Assembly: GCF_037975245.1 (NCBI RefSeq)
Contig: NC_092579.1
Coordinates: 3,496,001-3,560,000, forward strand
Direction of reading: 5' to 3'
DNA: 64,000 bases
Origin: Apostichopus japonicus
Taxonomy: Eukaryota; Echinodermata; Holothuroidea; Aspidochirotida; Stichopodidae
Position 1 is the stretch's first letter. Every line of letters begins with the position of its first letter. The notes beneath the pieces were generated by a model. That model saw only the letters and a program-made list of their open reading frames with translations. It was not told the DNA's origin and searched no databases. Both the position numbers and the translations under genes were made by a program. Shown piece after piece: positions 37,290 to 50,083 of this stretch.

Positions 37290-38468
37290 TTAAGATGTCA
37301 TCATTTTTCAATGTATAAGCTGGGTATAATTTAGTGTTGAAATTTTGTGCAGCAGTTTTGAAGGGTCTACACACTGTCCCTTTAATGCTACAGTTTGTGT
37401 GTAAGAAACAAAAAACTGCTATACATAATATTGGATAAGTTATTCCACTGATAAGGTCACCAGTGTATGTGTTATAAGTTCACCTATGGGAACAGTCATA
37501 GGTTTACATTAACAGGATACACAACATGTCCCTCTATATGCTACATATAGATAGGACCCCCTCTATACTGAATTATTTGGTTCAATCTGGTGCAGCCGGC
37601 CTGCGTTAACGTTCTGATCAGGTAGCATTTAATTGCTTCATATTCTTTCCTTTCTAATTGATTTAAGTGAATAACTAGGTTAATTGCAGAGGATCTGCTA
37701 TACAGTACCTCTGTAGATAAACGATATTTACCATACGGTCATTGTATATATACATATATATAATATTAATTGCTGTGTAAACATTTGCAATGCATTTTTG
37801 CTGGCTGTGTGTAGTTCTCTGGGAGTCAAATACCTATAGCAAAAAATTTGTTTAGTCTAAAAAATATTTACTGCATTTTACCATCTTTTTGCCCCGATTT
37901 TTTTTCCTCCTGTAACCAAACAATTATCCACAACCATTTTTTGACACCTTTTATCATTTATTTTTCTACCATATTAATGCTATGTTTGTGAATGAAGAAA
38001 GAAAAAAAAATAATCAAATATTCAATTTGGAAATGCTGAACGATTGATTTGTGTTTCTATCTAATTAAGGGTAAATTTACTCATGGTGTACGTATAGCAT
38101 GATGGACGGACATGTTGGGGTGGAACTATTTTCTTGGGAGAGACATCGATCAGAATTTCACTGCTCACGAGAGCGATTCTTTAGTACATAACCCTTACAC
38201 TATGTGTCTCTCGTCTTTTGTAATATTGCGATGTTCCAAATACATGCTCAAAGGAAAATTGAAAATGCAGCCATTTGTTTTCTTTTCTCTGGTTTAATGA
38301 GGTCTAATAGATTGGGAGCGAATTCAACAGAGGATATAAGTGTCCTAGCTATAAAAAAAAAGTAACTGATAATTATAAGGAGAACAAGGGTTATCATGAG
38401 CCTTCATCAAGTGGGAGGAGGGTGGGGTATGTAATCTATCATACCAATGGAAATTCTAATATTTTTCC

Positions 38469-38827
38469 TTAAAGGGTGTGAAGACTCCTGCACAGAGAAA
38501 CTTCTCACGCCGGTAATCTGACCTACTTTCGAATGAGTTGTAACAGAAGTGTTAGACACCATCATCGATCCCAGAAAATACACACACAGCTTGCTACCGT
38601 CGGTAATTAGACACTAGTGTACAGTCAATACATACAGCTACGGTCAATACCCACAACACAGTGTAAACATAGCAGCGATGGACATCTCAGGTCTAGATAA
38701 AAGATAAAAAGTTATCACTTTTCACTACTGTCTGCATTTTGTAGCGACAAGAAAAAACTACACTTACATGCAACAGAAAGTTAACTTTTTCAGAGCGTGG
38801 TTTGGGGTGAGTCTTCAATGCCTTTAA
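38469..38827. mobile_element. TTAA-flanked miniature element, copy 2
   Basis: TTAA on both sides, TIR AGGGTGTGAAGACTC and GAGTCTTCAATGCCT, and a sequence closely matching copies 1 and 3 (for example the shared AATACACACACAGCTTGCTA block and ACTGTCTGCATTTTGTAGCG). It is non-coding and intergenic between epsin and PM20D2. Confidence 0.85.
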
Positions 38828-40107
38828 GTTTATATGGATTACCTACACATGAAACCATTTCTGCTTGTATTACTGATGTAGCATGTAAATACTCTCTTTG
38901 CTTCAGTCAGGAAGGAGAGGGGGAGGGCTATCTGGGCCCAATTTCAGACATTGCAAAGAATTGCACAAACATTGAGAATGATAATCTGCATTGCCTCAAA
39001 ATTTATTACAATGTAAAATTACTTTGAAAGTTGGTGAAATAAGTGTTGGAATTTAAATAAAGATAAATTTTCAAACTAAGTGATACATGATTATTCCGAC
39101 AGATTTAGTTAAATATGACAAGGTCTTGTAAGTATCAGTGCTCCAACAATCTAACGTTTTGGAATAATGGTGTTTACAAAGCAAAGTGGCTCACATGCAC
39201 ACATACAAATACAGAATCACTATCACAGAGGTTCCTGTTTGCTTTTGACATCGGAAGAAAATTCTTAAACAATGTCTAATGTGCAACACTAGTTAATGTT
39301 TTAGATTAATAATGTAGATGACTATTTCAAGATAATTTTAACCTGTAAGTTACAAGATTACATCATTTTACTTATGCCACAGTCAACTATATTTGTTCAA
39401 AACTCACACAATAAATTGAAAGATTTCCAAGCCTCCCTGAACAACTTGCATCATCCTAGTATGGTAAAGTCACTGCATCACAAGGCCTTAATGTATCAAC
39501 AAGAAAATAGAATCATTAAAAATAAACATTAATGATTAAACATGACATCATTACAGCTGATGACATTTAACTGTCAAACAGCCCCCTACGATCATTGAGA
39601 AATATGTAAGGTTCATTTGTTTAATACTCAGTAACCAGTCAACCAATGATGCATGGTTGCAAGTTTTTCCAGAGCAAAAATTATCACCCAAAATAATCAA
39701 ATGTGCAACCTTGTTGCAGAGTATCAAGTTATATATAAACTAAAGGGCACCTGGTTCCACTCGAGGGGGTCCTGGATTTACCAAAAAGCCTGTGAACCAG
39801 GGGCCACTTATACAAAAAGGTGACCTCAGGCCCTGAAAACCTTATTATCCGTTAAATAGCCTTAAAGCATAAAAAGATATATAAGTTAACCCGTTATCCC
39901 CCTTACTTTAATATGCTGGAGATGGTAAGCACAAAGACTCCCTCCAAATGCAAGAATATCACCCATAAATTTGCACATGCTGCAGAAGATGAGGTAGCTA
40001 TCATTTTGTCACTTTGTGCAACCTAGATCAACCAGGATGAGAAATCTCTTTACTTTGCTGTTTATTATTTTTCTGAATATTTTGCATAATTCTTTAAACG
40101 TCATTCC

Positions 40108-40113
40108 TTTATT
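40108..40113 (-). terminator. Candidate poly(A) signal of PM20D2
   Basis: AATAAA on the minus strand, about 100 bases after the PM20D2 stop codon; another lies at 40061-40066. Motif and position only. Confidence 0.45.
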
Positions 40114-40212
40114 GAATCTCTCGCCTTTCATCCGTCACCAGTTAACGGAAGATAGCTGATATATTTGATGACGCAGAAACCAGCGTTATGAAGAGACTTT
40201 TGCACAATATTG

Positions 40213-43200
40213 TCAACTCGTATTTTCAAAAGACTTTTGTCCGGTAACGTAAGGATTTGGGGGAACTTCTGCAAATTCTGCTTTAATGTTCTTCAATAGA
40301 GCATCTCCTCCAGGTAGTAGTAACTGCAGTGCTGTGAGAGCCATAGCCTTAGCTTGTATCAAAGTTGATTTCTGGGCACCTGGAGAACCTGTGGAATCAA
40401 GGGGGTCAGAGGTTAAAAGGAGACCCACCATGTTGTAGACAAACGATCATCCTGCGTGTTTTGTTTTCTAGCTCAGCGATACTTACACTTCAATGATTGA
40501 ATTTCTCTACTAAATTAATATATTCATTGATAATAATCCTGTTACTAGACACACTCAATTTCATTGGTTGTTTAACTAGTGCAGGTATAAATTTTAATTT
40601 TGACCTGTAAACGGGAAGTTGCAGTATCTTGATACAAATTGCACACAAATGTCATCATCGAAACATTGGCTGAAGTTGTCCCAGTTTGTATCAAATGGGA
40701 ACTTGAAGTGAGAGATGCGATTTAGTTGATGCAAGGTTTAGCTTTATATATATTTCACTCTACTGTTTGAACTTAATATTTGGCACAATTATAACTTTGA
40801 AGCATAATGATTGTATGTCATTTATGGTTGAATGTCAAATATGGTTGTTTGTCATATATGGTTGTTTGTCATATATGGTAGTATGGTTGTATGTCATATA
40901 TGTTTGACATGTCATATAGGGTTGTCCAATGCTACAGTTGCCCTCATGTCAGTCATAAACGGTTGTATGTCATATATGGTTGACATGACATTGATGGTTG
41001 TTTGTCATATATGGTAGTATGGTTCTATGTCATATATGTTTGACATGTTATATATGGTTGTATGTCATATATGCTTTGTCCGATGCTACAGTTGCCCTCA
41101 TGATATTCATAGACAGTTGTATGTCATATATGGATGTATGTCATATATAGGTTGTATGTCATATATGGTTGACATGTCATGTATGGTTGTATGTTGAATA
41201 TGGTTGTTTTGATGCTACAGTTGCCCCCATGTTAGTTGTCTAAAACCCGAGGTCAATCTCTTACAAATTTTAAAAACCCACCTGCTGCGGTAGTGAATTC
41301 CCTAGAATGATTGGGAGCGTCTGTGTTGATGGCATACATTGGGTGAATACTGGGCACAACAAACGAGACATTTCCCATGTCGGTGGATCCCCCAAGACTT
41401 TTCACAATCTTATCATCTTTACTGAAGTCCATTCCAAGGCTCTCACAATTCTTTTGGAATAGATCTGCCAGCTGAAGATTGCTCAATACTTCTGCATAAA
41501 AACTTTCATATTTAATATCAACCTGTAGATAGGAAACAAACAGTTAGATCATGGAAGCATCAATCAACTTTATTCGTTTTTCTACCACTGAAGAAGGTGT
41601 AGAGGCACCACAGAGGTTGATATGGTTTAATACTCAGCTGGATTTCCAATCAAGTAGGAATAAGTAGAACACAGTGAGTGATGAAATTACTTTGTCAAAC
41701 AGAGAATGATAAATGCTTGATAAAAAGTGCATTAGCTGTGATGAGACAGGTGAGAGTGGAAGATTGAGAAAGAAGACTTAAGCATTAGAGCACAGCACTT
41801 TGTTGTGTAGAATACACATCTATGATGAAGCATACAGAGTAGGCCAACAACAGAGGGGACAGGTATTCCCTGCTTTTATTTGAGCACATGCACACAGCTT
41901 TCAAATGAAAAATTGTGCTACTTAACACAATTTTTCATCTGTAGAAACAATATGAAACTATGAAAATGTTCAGTGTGTGTGATGAAATAGGAGGAAACTT
42001 ACATTCAAGGATAAATGCTCTTTTGAAGTGAAAAATGTGAATATACCACATGACCGGTCACATGATAATTATTTCAAATCGACTAGAAATGTGTTATAAA
42101 CTAGATCTGTAATCAAAATTAAGTTGGTACAGCACACTACAGATCCATAATGAAGCATGTACAGTATGTAACTAAGAACCTGGCCTAACCAGGATATAAT
42201 CCATACTAAGAAAAGCAAAAACAGCTGCAAATAAAGTTGTCTCTTCAGGCTTTTCCATAAACTTAACTCTTTTGCCCAATCAGACTTGACATTAGATTCA
42301 ACAGAATAACACACTGTATGATTAACCCCTGAGAAAGTAACTAGAAGACCTTCACATTATCTGGATAATTAAGTTTTCCCATAGGAAAGTGTATATTTTC
42401 ATTGCAAAAATGGGAAATTCCTGACAAATCAGGAACCATGGTTACCATAGATGATGAACATACTCAAAAGAAGTTTTCTTTATGTAACACTTACTGTGCA
42501 GTCTGCAGCTATTGCTGCTCCTTTAGCACAATTCTCACATTTCTTCACGACAGATTCCAGTTCTACTGTCTTGGATGCTCGTATGTAGTATAAGAGTTCT
42601 GCTTCTTCAGGAATTATATTGGGTCTGCTGCCACCCTTTGTAAAAATACCTGGGTATACAAAAAGAAGAAACTTTTAAATTTCAATGTAAAAAAACAGTA
42701 CAAGTATACATATTAAGGGAATGTGGCAAATGACTTATACAGCAAATAGTTGGTAGCCCATCCAGATTACTGCTGTTTATAAGTTTAATTAGAAGCTAAA
42801 ACAATTCAGAAAAATTATGCTGAATGAAATGAACGTTCTTTCATAACGTTTGGGGAAGAGTATTTCCATATTTATTTACCGTGGACTCTAACATCCGGGC
42901 GGAATTGCTGCCTCTGAGCAGAGATGCCAGTGTAACATTGAACGGCAGCATCCAGGGCGTTTCTACCCATCCATGGGCTCATGGCTGCGTGGGCAGCCTT
43001 ACCATGAAAATGATACCTCGCCCTAAGAGAGAGAGACCATATAAAGCAAGGATGTTACAGGCTGACAATGGAAAGAGGGGGAAAAGCTATTAACATATTC
43101 CATTATTCACTTAATATGTAAATAGACTGAAGTGTATATTCCTGCTATGCAATGTGAGAACAATAACGAATGTACAAGTCTGGATTCTATACCAATTATA

Positions 43201-46200
43201 GCACTATCTGAAGTAAAAAACTTAAGTCTATGTTGTAAAGATGATTTGTTACGTTAGAAGAAAACATGACATAGAGCAGCTTGGAAAGCAAGGTTTCAGC
43301 CAGAATATTTGCAAATGGGAGATTAAAATTTGCCTTGGTGTCTGGCCTGCTGGTCCCTTAGTTCATGAGAACCACCATCCATGGGAATTACAAGACTAAA
43401 TGAGATTACAAGGAGTGGAATGATATCACACATGAAAATAGAACACTGGGTGAATGTCACTTTGTCCGCAACATAGCACGTCATTAGTCAGTCCTGTATA
43501 GTAAGATATACTAGATTGATCCATGATTAATCTTAACGATAGCTAATGAGTTTTGACGAGAACTTTTAGAGGAAAGTTAGATCTGCACATTTGCAATCCA
43601 AAACCCCATCCCAAACACCCGCCCCCCCCCCTCTGGAAATGACAGACCAGAATTGGACAGTGAAAGCTCCCCTGACTGTTACATAAGAACAGAAGCAAAC
43701 TCTACTTTTTTTGATAAACCACAGAATGAGCGACAAGCACATATTTAACGATTCGGTCTATATAGTAATGGTTACAAAATGTCAATAAAAGCAAGAGCCA
43801 CAGTTCAGCAAAAGGATAGGGAGGGGGAGGGGTGTGAGGGGGAGGGAGGGGTGTGCTGATATATACACAAATATGTGGGTTTCATATCCAAAGCACAGCA
43901 CTGTGGCAATTAAAACTACCACACAATTCACTAGAGTTTGATTTACCAATCGTTTGGCTTCTTCATAGCCACATGAATATTTTCCATTAAAGCTATTAAA
44001 GGATGCCATAATCATAAGGAAAAGAATCAGTGACTTTACAATATGAAACTGAGTTGAACCAGATAAAGACAAGGCTAATAATTTAATCAAAGAAAAACAT
44101 GCACAGATGTGACATGCAACCAGAATTTTGAACAAAATATTAGACAAAATTTGTTATATTTGTTTCGTCTCATTTACATTATGAATACACAAGAATGTTA
44201 ATTAGCTAACAAATTTTGAAACAAATTTTTTACATAAAATACTTTAGTTCAATGGTTCTTGTTGTACATGAGACACACTGTTTACACAAGTAGCCACACT
44301 CACTTCTATTTTCAGGTTCGGGTGTTACTACCATATTTGCTGTCATGTAAGATGATGTGCCAAAACCCTTTATTAAACCAGTCTACATTATATAATTAAT
44401 TGACTAATGTGACTATTGTTTCCTTTCATAATAATTTTCATATTTAAACTAAAGTGATAGAAAAAAAAATGATTTTGAAAATGTCTTAATCAAGCCTGCA
44501 AAGAAATGATAGGTGATGTCCAAGTATTTAAGTAGGTACAATGTACAACTAAATATTTCTGAACTACTTCCCGAATGACACTCAAAGTGACTTACTTTCT
44601 ACGGGCAAAAAATCCTGGTACATTGGCATTTTCATTTGCAGGATGAACCATCATTGCAACATCAAGGCCCATAAATGCACCGCCCTCTAGCATAGTGACC
44701 TTGCCTGCACCCCCTTCCTCAGCTGGTGTACCAAATACGATAACCTATACCGAAAAGGATAATGGATACACTCTTGCCAAATTACTGACATAATATGGCA
44801 CCAATGATGGCCTTGTTTTCTTTGTATTTGTTTTGTATAAATAATGCATGAAATGCATAAAATAATGCATGAAAATACACAACAATACGCCTATAGCGTG
44901 TCAAAGGAAAATGGCGGGACATCTAGGCAGTTCGCAAAAAAAACTCGAAGGCGGAAACGCACTAAGAAAAACAGTCCCCAAAACCCTCCCTTTCAATAAA
45001 AGGATACTTATCGGTCTGGAAAGGACTGCAATACTCCTAAGAATCCGAAGAAAGAAACTTCCAAGGATCGTTAAAGAAAACCAAGACGAAATTCAAGGGA
45101 AATCTTTCCACAAGAATTTTGCGTGTAGACACTTTTAACGGTAGAATGAAAAAGGAAGAGTGACCGGGTGGGGGTCCGGTCATAGAAGGCGCACAGTGTT
45201 ATTATTTTACTAGGACTTTACAGGCACAGTAGAATGAGGTGCTAAGGTTGTGAGGAGACAGGTAAGCGAGGAGCGAAGTAAATTTTCAGTTAATCAATGT
45301 GAACCTTTCACATTCACTGACAATGTTTCATTATGAGCAATCTGTGGAAGTCATAATTTTGATGTTGGCTGTATGGATTGCTATTTGCGCAGAGTGATGA
45401 TGAAAACGGGGCCGGTTGAATGTGAGGAAACAGGAGCCAGCAAGCTACAGAGCAATAGTGAAAAGCATTTCAATATAACTAAGTACTTGAGTTTATACTG
45501 CTTTACAAGTACTTCATACTCATGAAAGATACCCAGGTGTTAAAGTACTCATACTCATCAATCATGGAATGAGTTTTGATAAATTGTTTTAGTTTGAGCA
45601 TGCTATATAGCAGGCAAAGTATCCAATGTACGTAAAGCAATGAAACCAGTGAATTGAGTATACATGCATTACCACTGCTATTGTCACAACCACCATGATT
45701 TCACAATGACTGAAATGGAAGGAAATTGAATTTGAAAGGAAAGCCTTGTAATGTACCAGGAAAACATCAGTTGATACTCCAAAAGCAGCATAATGTGACT
45801 GATATTATCATACTGCAAGAATATACATGCATAGCAGTTATTTATACACATATGGGTCATACCATAATTAGGGTTCTACAGTTATTATGTTGCTGAGGCT
45901 GAGAAGGCTGCAGCTTTCGTGCAGACAGGCTGCATATGACATAATCTGCTAAGCTTCGCAGACCAGTGCTGCTGATCTGCAGAGATAATGTCTATTGTTT
46001 GATATTGATTCAGTCCTTGCTTCTGGGGATTTGGCAGCTGCTGCAACTTTTCCCTTTGCCATGGTGCCTTGCCCATACAAACCAACTTGGTAGATATCTG
46101 ACTTAACATTCGGTAAAGGTAGCCATTTTATTGCAAGGGTGAACAATGAGACTATAATGAACTATCAATTTCATGCATGCACTTTTTTCCCCTTTTTTTG

Positions 46201-49200
46201 TTGCTACTTTGCAATGACAGGTACTCAATTGAAGCTACACAAAAGAATAATTTTGTGATGTACAATGTAACAGAGATAGAAAATTTCACCAATTTGGATG
46301 TCTTCTATTTACAGACTGGCGTATCCAACAAAACTATTGTTTGCAATAATGAAATTTAACATTTTACAGAGAAAGGTTGAAATAACAAATGATATCACAA
46401 AACTTGATTCATCTGTAAAGACAAGCTCTGTACATCAAGAGAAAAGGACCGGGGGAGGGTTGATATAGGGGCAAAGGGCCACCTGTTGCAAACCCCAGTC
46501 GTCCTGTCACATTTGTCTGCTGACATACCAGAAAGTGGTAAACAGGTCATCAGTATCTAACAGTAAATATGCCAGAATGTCTGATAATGGTCACCCACTC
46601 TCTAATAATGGTCACCCACTCTCCACTCTCTAATGGTCACCCACTCTCACTCACTCTCTAAATTAACCCGCAGTATCAGGGCCTCTAGGAAAAACACTTA
46701 AATTGAAAACTTCTAGCAATTGTTTGCATGCTTATATTTAGGAAAATGACTGTTGACTATTTTTAACCTGCAGGTTAGAACAGCAGAGAATGGGATGGAT
46801 TAGAAGGGGGCAGAAGAAAGAGGTGGATGCAGGCAGATGGAAAAGGAGAAGGAGGCAGACTTGTGGAGGATTTAGCTAAGCCTCTGGATTACAAAACTGT
46901 TTTTCTTCAAATTGGAAGTAATCCAACTAGTCAAGCTGAAACTATGATATCAACCAGGATTTTGGACTATCTCTCTGTCAAAGACCATAAATAGGAACCA
47001 AGCTGCTCTACATCCCAAAGTATAAATGCTACAAAACCAGATCAACTTACTGGATGGATGTAAGTTTGTTAGGTTTAGCTATAGAAGCCTTGTAAGGATG
47101 TACCATCATAGCCACATCGATACCCTCTAGAGCTGTTCCTTTGATCAGCAATGCTTTGCCACATCCTCCTTCTTCTGCAGGGGTCCCTAGAACAATTACC
47201 TGCAATGTTTCAAGGATGACTATATGTGAAGGCACTAAATTAACATACACATTCAGACTGCAGACTTTAATGGCGCATTGCACGTTACGTTTCCCACAAT
47301 ATGGTGGTTACTTACTAAAGAAGACATAAGGTAAACTGAAATGATTCATATATCTGTTTAGTTTAGTCCAACCAACAGCAATGATCTACAAATGGGCAGT
47401 TAGCTGCAACACTTTCAAGCTTCAACACTCTTCAACACTATAAAATAAAACATGATTCAAGCAATTGGGCTAATTTAACAAGTATTAGCATTTGAAGAAT
47501 TTTCATCACACTGATCTCTTTCAGGTTCATGAATTGTATAGGTTAACTTCCAAAAGTAATTTTTCATAAAGTCTGCTGACACATTTTTTTGTCAGGTTCA
47601 TACATTTTTCCAGCCCCAAATGCATCATGAATTATACAGCTCTCAATTTGAGTGTGAAGTAAATCACACAGAGTATTTCAAAAGGCTACTTTTTTTCAGA
47701 AAAGATACACATTTTTTGAAGGACCGAGAAAAGCAGGCGTTAATAAATTTTGAAATGACAAAAGAAAATCTTAGTCCAATTTTAACTTTTTTTTTGGAGA
47801 CATTCTTATGGCACTGCAGGGTTATACAAACAGCTATTTATTGTAATGGAATCCACACAACATAATCACACACATATCAAACCACCATCAACCAATCTAT
47901 CAAAATACTTCCACAACTTTCTGCTGCAATTCACTACTTGGTTGTTCAGAGGTCATCACATCAACTAAACCTACACAATTGAAATTTAGAGTCATCCCTG
48001 CAATTGCAGAGTTTAGCATTATTACAGCAATATTTGTATCGAGCATGAAGTAATGGGAAGCCATGTGTTATTTGAAAGGGGTTCATGACTTTCACAACAA
48101 CAATATATTAAAGCAATTGTGAAGTAGAAAGAGCTATTGGAGAGTATCATACAAACAGTACATAACTTTATATTGCTGCAAGGGTATGAAGGCTTATATC
48201 ATAATAAGTCTGGTGTATATGATGATATGAGAAATTATACTGTAAAATGCAAATCAGTTACTCTACGTTGGCCAAATTAGACTGTGTCAATTATATATAT
48301 AAAATAGATTCACAAGTATCCAAACTCATAAAGAAAACTTGATTTGTTCCCAAACTACTGAGAGTACTAACATACCTACAAGGAGAAGTAATAATGGGTT
48401 ATAATGGGTACAATTGACTCTTATATATCCTGTGCACTCTCACAGAATATAGGAGAAAGGGAACCAGTACCTTGAGACATGTTTCTGAGGAAAGCAGAAC
48501 ACAATGGTGTTCATCTTAAACCAGTACGGCACTGGAAGTTAAATGGGTCAATTTGAAGACACCATAGAGGAGTTAAGTGAGTGTTAAGGAAGTAGTGAAT
48601 CTGGGTCGTTCTTAAAGAGATCGTTAACCCCCTGCCAACACTCCTATGTAGGCTACTTACTCTTCCCCTTGGTTGTTTCATTTGTTCAAGGGCAGCTTTA
48701 ACACCAAGTGCTGCACCTATGGCAGCTTCTGCGATGAGATTATGTCCACATGCATGGCCTATGTCTGGCAAAGCATCGTACTCAGCCATTAGTGCTATTT
48801 GAGGTCCATCATCGTTACCAAAGGATGCCTTGAAGGCTGTCTTGAGGATGTATTGTTTTTGAACCTGGTAAATGAGAAGATAAAGGTATTAGGTTAACTT
48901 AGAACCAGTTTGGATGATTGAATTAAATCAAATGTTATTCAACTCACAAACAATATTTATAATCACCGTCAAACATTTCATACGTACATCACTCAACACA
49001 ACTTTATGGATCTATTTGAAACAACAGTTCACTAAAACAAAGAGCAAACTTTATCAGAAAAGTACATTCAGAGGTGAAACAACATCCAACATAAAACGGG
49101 TAAGATTTACACTAGGAGATGAGGAAGTCTACAGAAGTTAAGGAGTTCAAAACAATGTTGGTGCACCATGGGTTGGTGGAAATCATCCTTCTCCTCCCCT

Positions 49201-50083
49201 CCTCCCTCACCCTCCTGGATTTGTTATAATTATTTCAAAGTTTTTAATGGTCGCCTGAAGCAACAAATTTTCTGTTTGGACTGCAATGAAGGTTACCCTA
49301 CACATTGTTTACATCAAATTCGGATTGCACTCTTACTAAATACCCCCCAAAAATGATAATTGATATCACCCAGAATAGTGGTAGGGCTCTGATCTACCCT
49401 ACCCAAAGCCTAGCATTCGTTCACAAAACCTACACATCTCTCCTACAGCGTGCATAGTGATTATTCTTTGCTGTCTTGCTACATTTTTCGGCGATAAAAA
49501 AGGAAGACTTAGTTTTCCGAGGGACAACCAGGATAAATCCTTTAAAGATTCACCCTGATTATTGTTTGCTTTATTTAAGGTTCCTTACGAGCTGCAAAAT
49601 AAATAGACTTCTAATGAACTTCCAACCAGAGCTGTATTAGCGAGCACTGTCAACGTTTTCAAGAGCCAACTCGACAAGTTCCTGAGAAGTAATGTGGGAG
49701 CTCATATGAGCCATTGAATGGCTCCCTGCTCCGTCATCCTCCGCCTATCACCTGCTGAGAAGTGGAGGGTACAGGTAAATACAGGTAAATAACTGATACG
49801 TGCAAGGCATGACACTTTGACTCAAAGACTTTGATTGTGTGAAATAAAGTCAAAATGTGTTTTTGCTTTGTTAGCTTCTGCTGTTCTCTACATTACATAT
49901 ATATCGTAATGCCTTTAAATCCATTAAACCAACCTGAAAACCTTCTTTCTCCAAGAATGTTGTCAGAATTTCATGGGCATGGTGCTCTTCAAAACATAAT
50001 TCTGGGTTATTCCATAGCTCCTGGCTCAAGGTATTCAACCTCTCTGAAGAACTATCGATTTTGTCTACAGCTACAGCCTCCAT
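40213..50083 (-). CDS. PM20D2: PM20D2-type M20D dipeptidase, complete (7 exons, 402 aa, alternative exon 3)
   Basis: Exons in transcript order: 50083-49934, 48864-48661, exon 3 (47199-47051 or 44744-44596), 43022-42880, 42649-42495, 41522-41282 and 40379-40213; 1209 bp in frame with either exon 3. The family hydrolyses dipeptides containing basic residues, such as beta-alanyl-lysine, as metabolite repair. Visible landmarks are ELWNNPELCFEEHHAHEIL (residues 23 on), AEYDALPDIGHACGHNLIAE with metal-site Cys89 and His91, GTPAEE with Glu127 (base) and Glu128 (ligand), GKAAHAA with His179, and SIHPMYAIN with His327. All five expected metal ligands and the catalytic Glu are present, so an active enzyme is predicted. 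No signal peptide is visible, so it is probably cytosolic. An acceptor at 50104 implies a non-coding first exon upstream. It forms a same-strand tandem pair with the paralogue at 57761-62355. Confidence 0.93.
40790..41235. repeat. Minisatellite of TGTATGTCATATATGGT units
   Basis: About 450 bp of imperfect copies of (GT)TGTATGTCATATATGGT. A second-order repeat is seen as GATGCTACAGTTGCCC(C/T)CATG-like blocks at about 40930, 41090 and 41215. It lies in the last PM20D2 intron and creates a spurious ORF rich in CHIW. Confidence 0.88.
44596..44744 (-). CDS. PM20D2: PM20D2 alternative exon 3b
   Basis: A 149-bp exon (acceptor TTTTTCGGTATAG, donor GTAAGT) enters in phase 0 and leaves in phase 2, exactly like exon 3a. 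It encodes VIVFGTPAEEGGAGK...GLDVAMMVHPANENAN. It keeps the catalytic Glu-Glu and, from memory, resembles vertebrate PM20D2 slightly more than 3a (HPxxENA). Using both copies would shift the frame, so they should be mutually exclusive. Confidence 0.88.
46562..46665. repeat. Short tandem repeat AATGGTCACCCACTCTCT
   Basis: Four imperfect copies of (AATA)ATGGTCACCCACTCTCT lie in the intron between the two alternative exons of PM20D2. Confidence 0.75.
47051..47199 (-). CDS. PM20D2: PM20D2 alternative exon 3a
   Basis: A 149-bp exon (acceptor ending TTGCAG, donor GTAAGT), phase 0 in and 2 out. It encodes VIVLGTPAEEGGCGK...GIDVAMMVHPYKASIAKP. About half of the 49 residues match exon 3b, with the Glu-Glu loop and DVAMMVHP conserved and the C-terminal 15 residues diverged. 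Confidence 0.88.
49530..49860 (+). mobile_element. 5'-truncated LINE remnant
   Basis: At about 49617-49727 one frame encodes ELPTRAVLASTVNVFKSQLD, continuing KFLRSNVG...SH and a stop. This matches the typical end of non-LTR reverse transcriptases, (WN)xLP..VV.A.SVN.FK..LD. It is followed by a short AT-rich tail. Everything upstream is lost. It lies on the plus strand in PM20D2 intron 1. Confidence 0.65.

Larger units (their letters stand above)
34781..40212. other. Epsin 3' region and intergenic space up to PM20D2
   Basis: AT-rich sequence without a recognisable coding exon. It includes the probable epsin 3'UTR, a short tandem repeat (35421-35469, 20-bp unit GATATAAAGAGGGGAGTGAT, about 2.5 copies), a perfect hairpin at 37238-37289, and the TTAA-flanked miniature element at 38469-38827. 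The two genes converge here, which fits the absence of promoter-like motifs. Confidence 0.5.

Noticed and set aside
40832-41017. ORF repeating CHIW/VVCHIW
   Set aside because: Translation of the PM20D2 intron minisatellite.
44869-45138. Plus-strand ORF of 89 codons, lysine-rich
   Set aside because: No recognisable domain, antisense to a PM20D2 intron, and the composition reads like AT/A-rich non-coding DNA.
45885-46146. Minus-strand overlapping ORFs of 65-74 codons between the alternative exons
   Set aside because: No phase-compatible splice sites joining PM20D2 and no recognised domain; perhaps an old repeat, but unsupported.
44596-50083. The two exon-3 copies as evidence for two separate PM20D2 genes in 40-50 kb
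   Set aside because: Only one copy of every other exon is present, and both exon-3 copies lie between the single exons 2 and 4.
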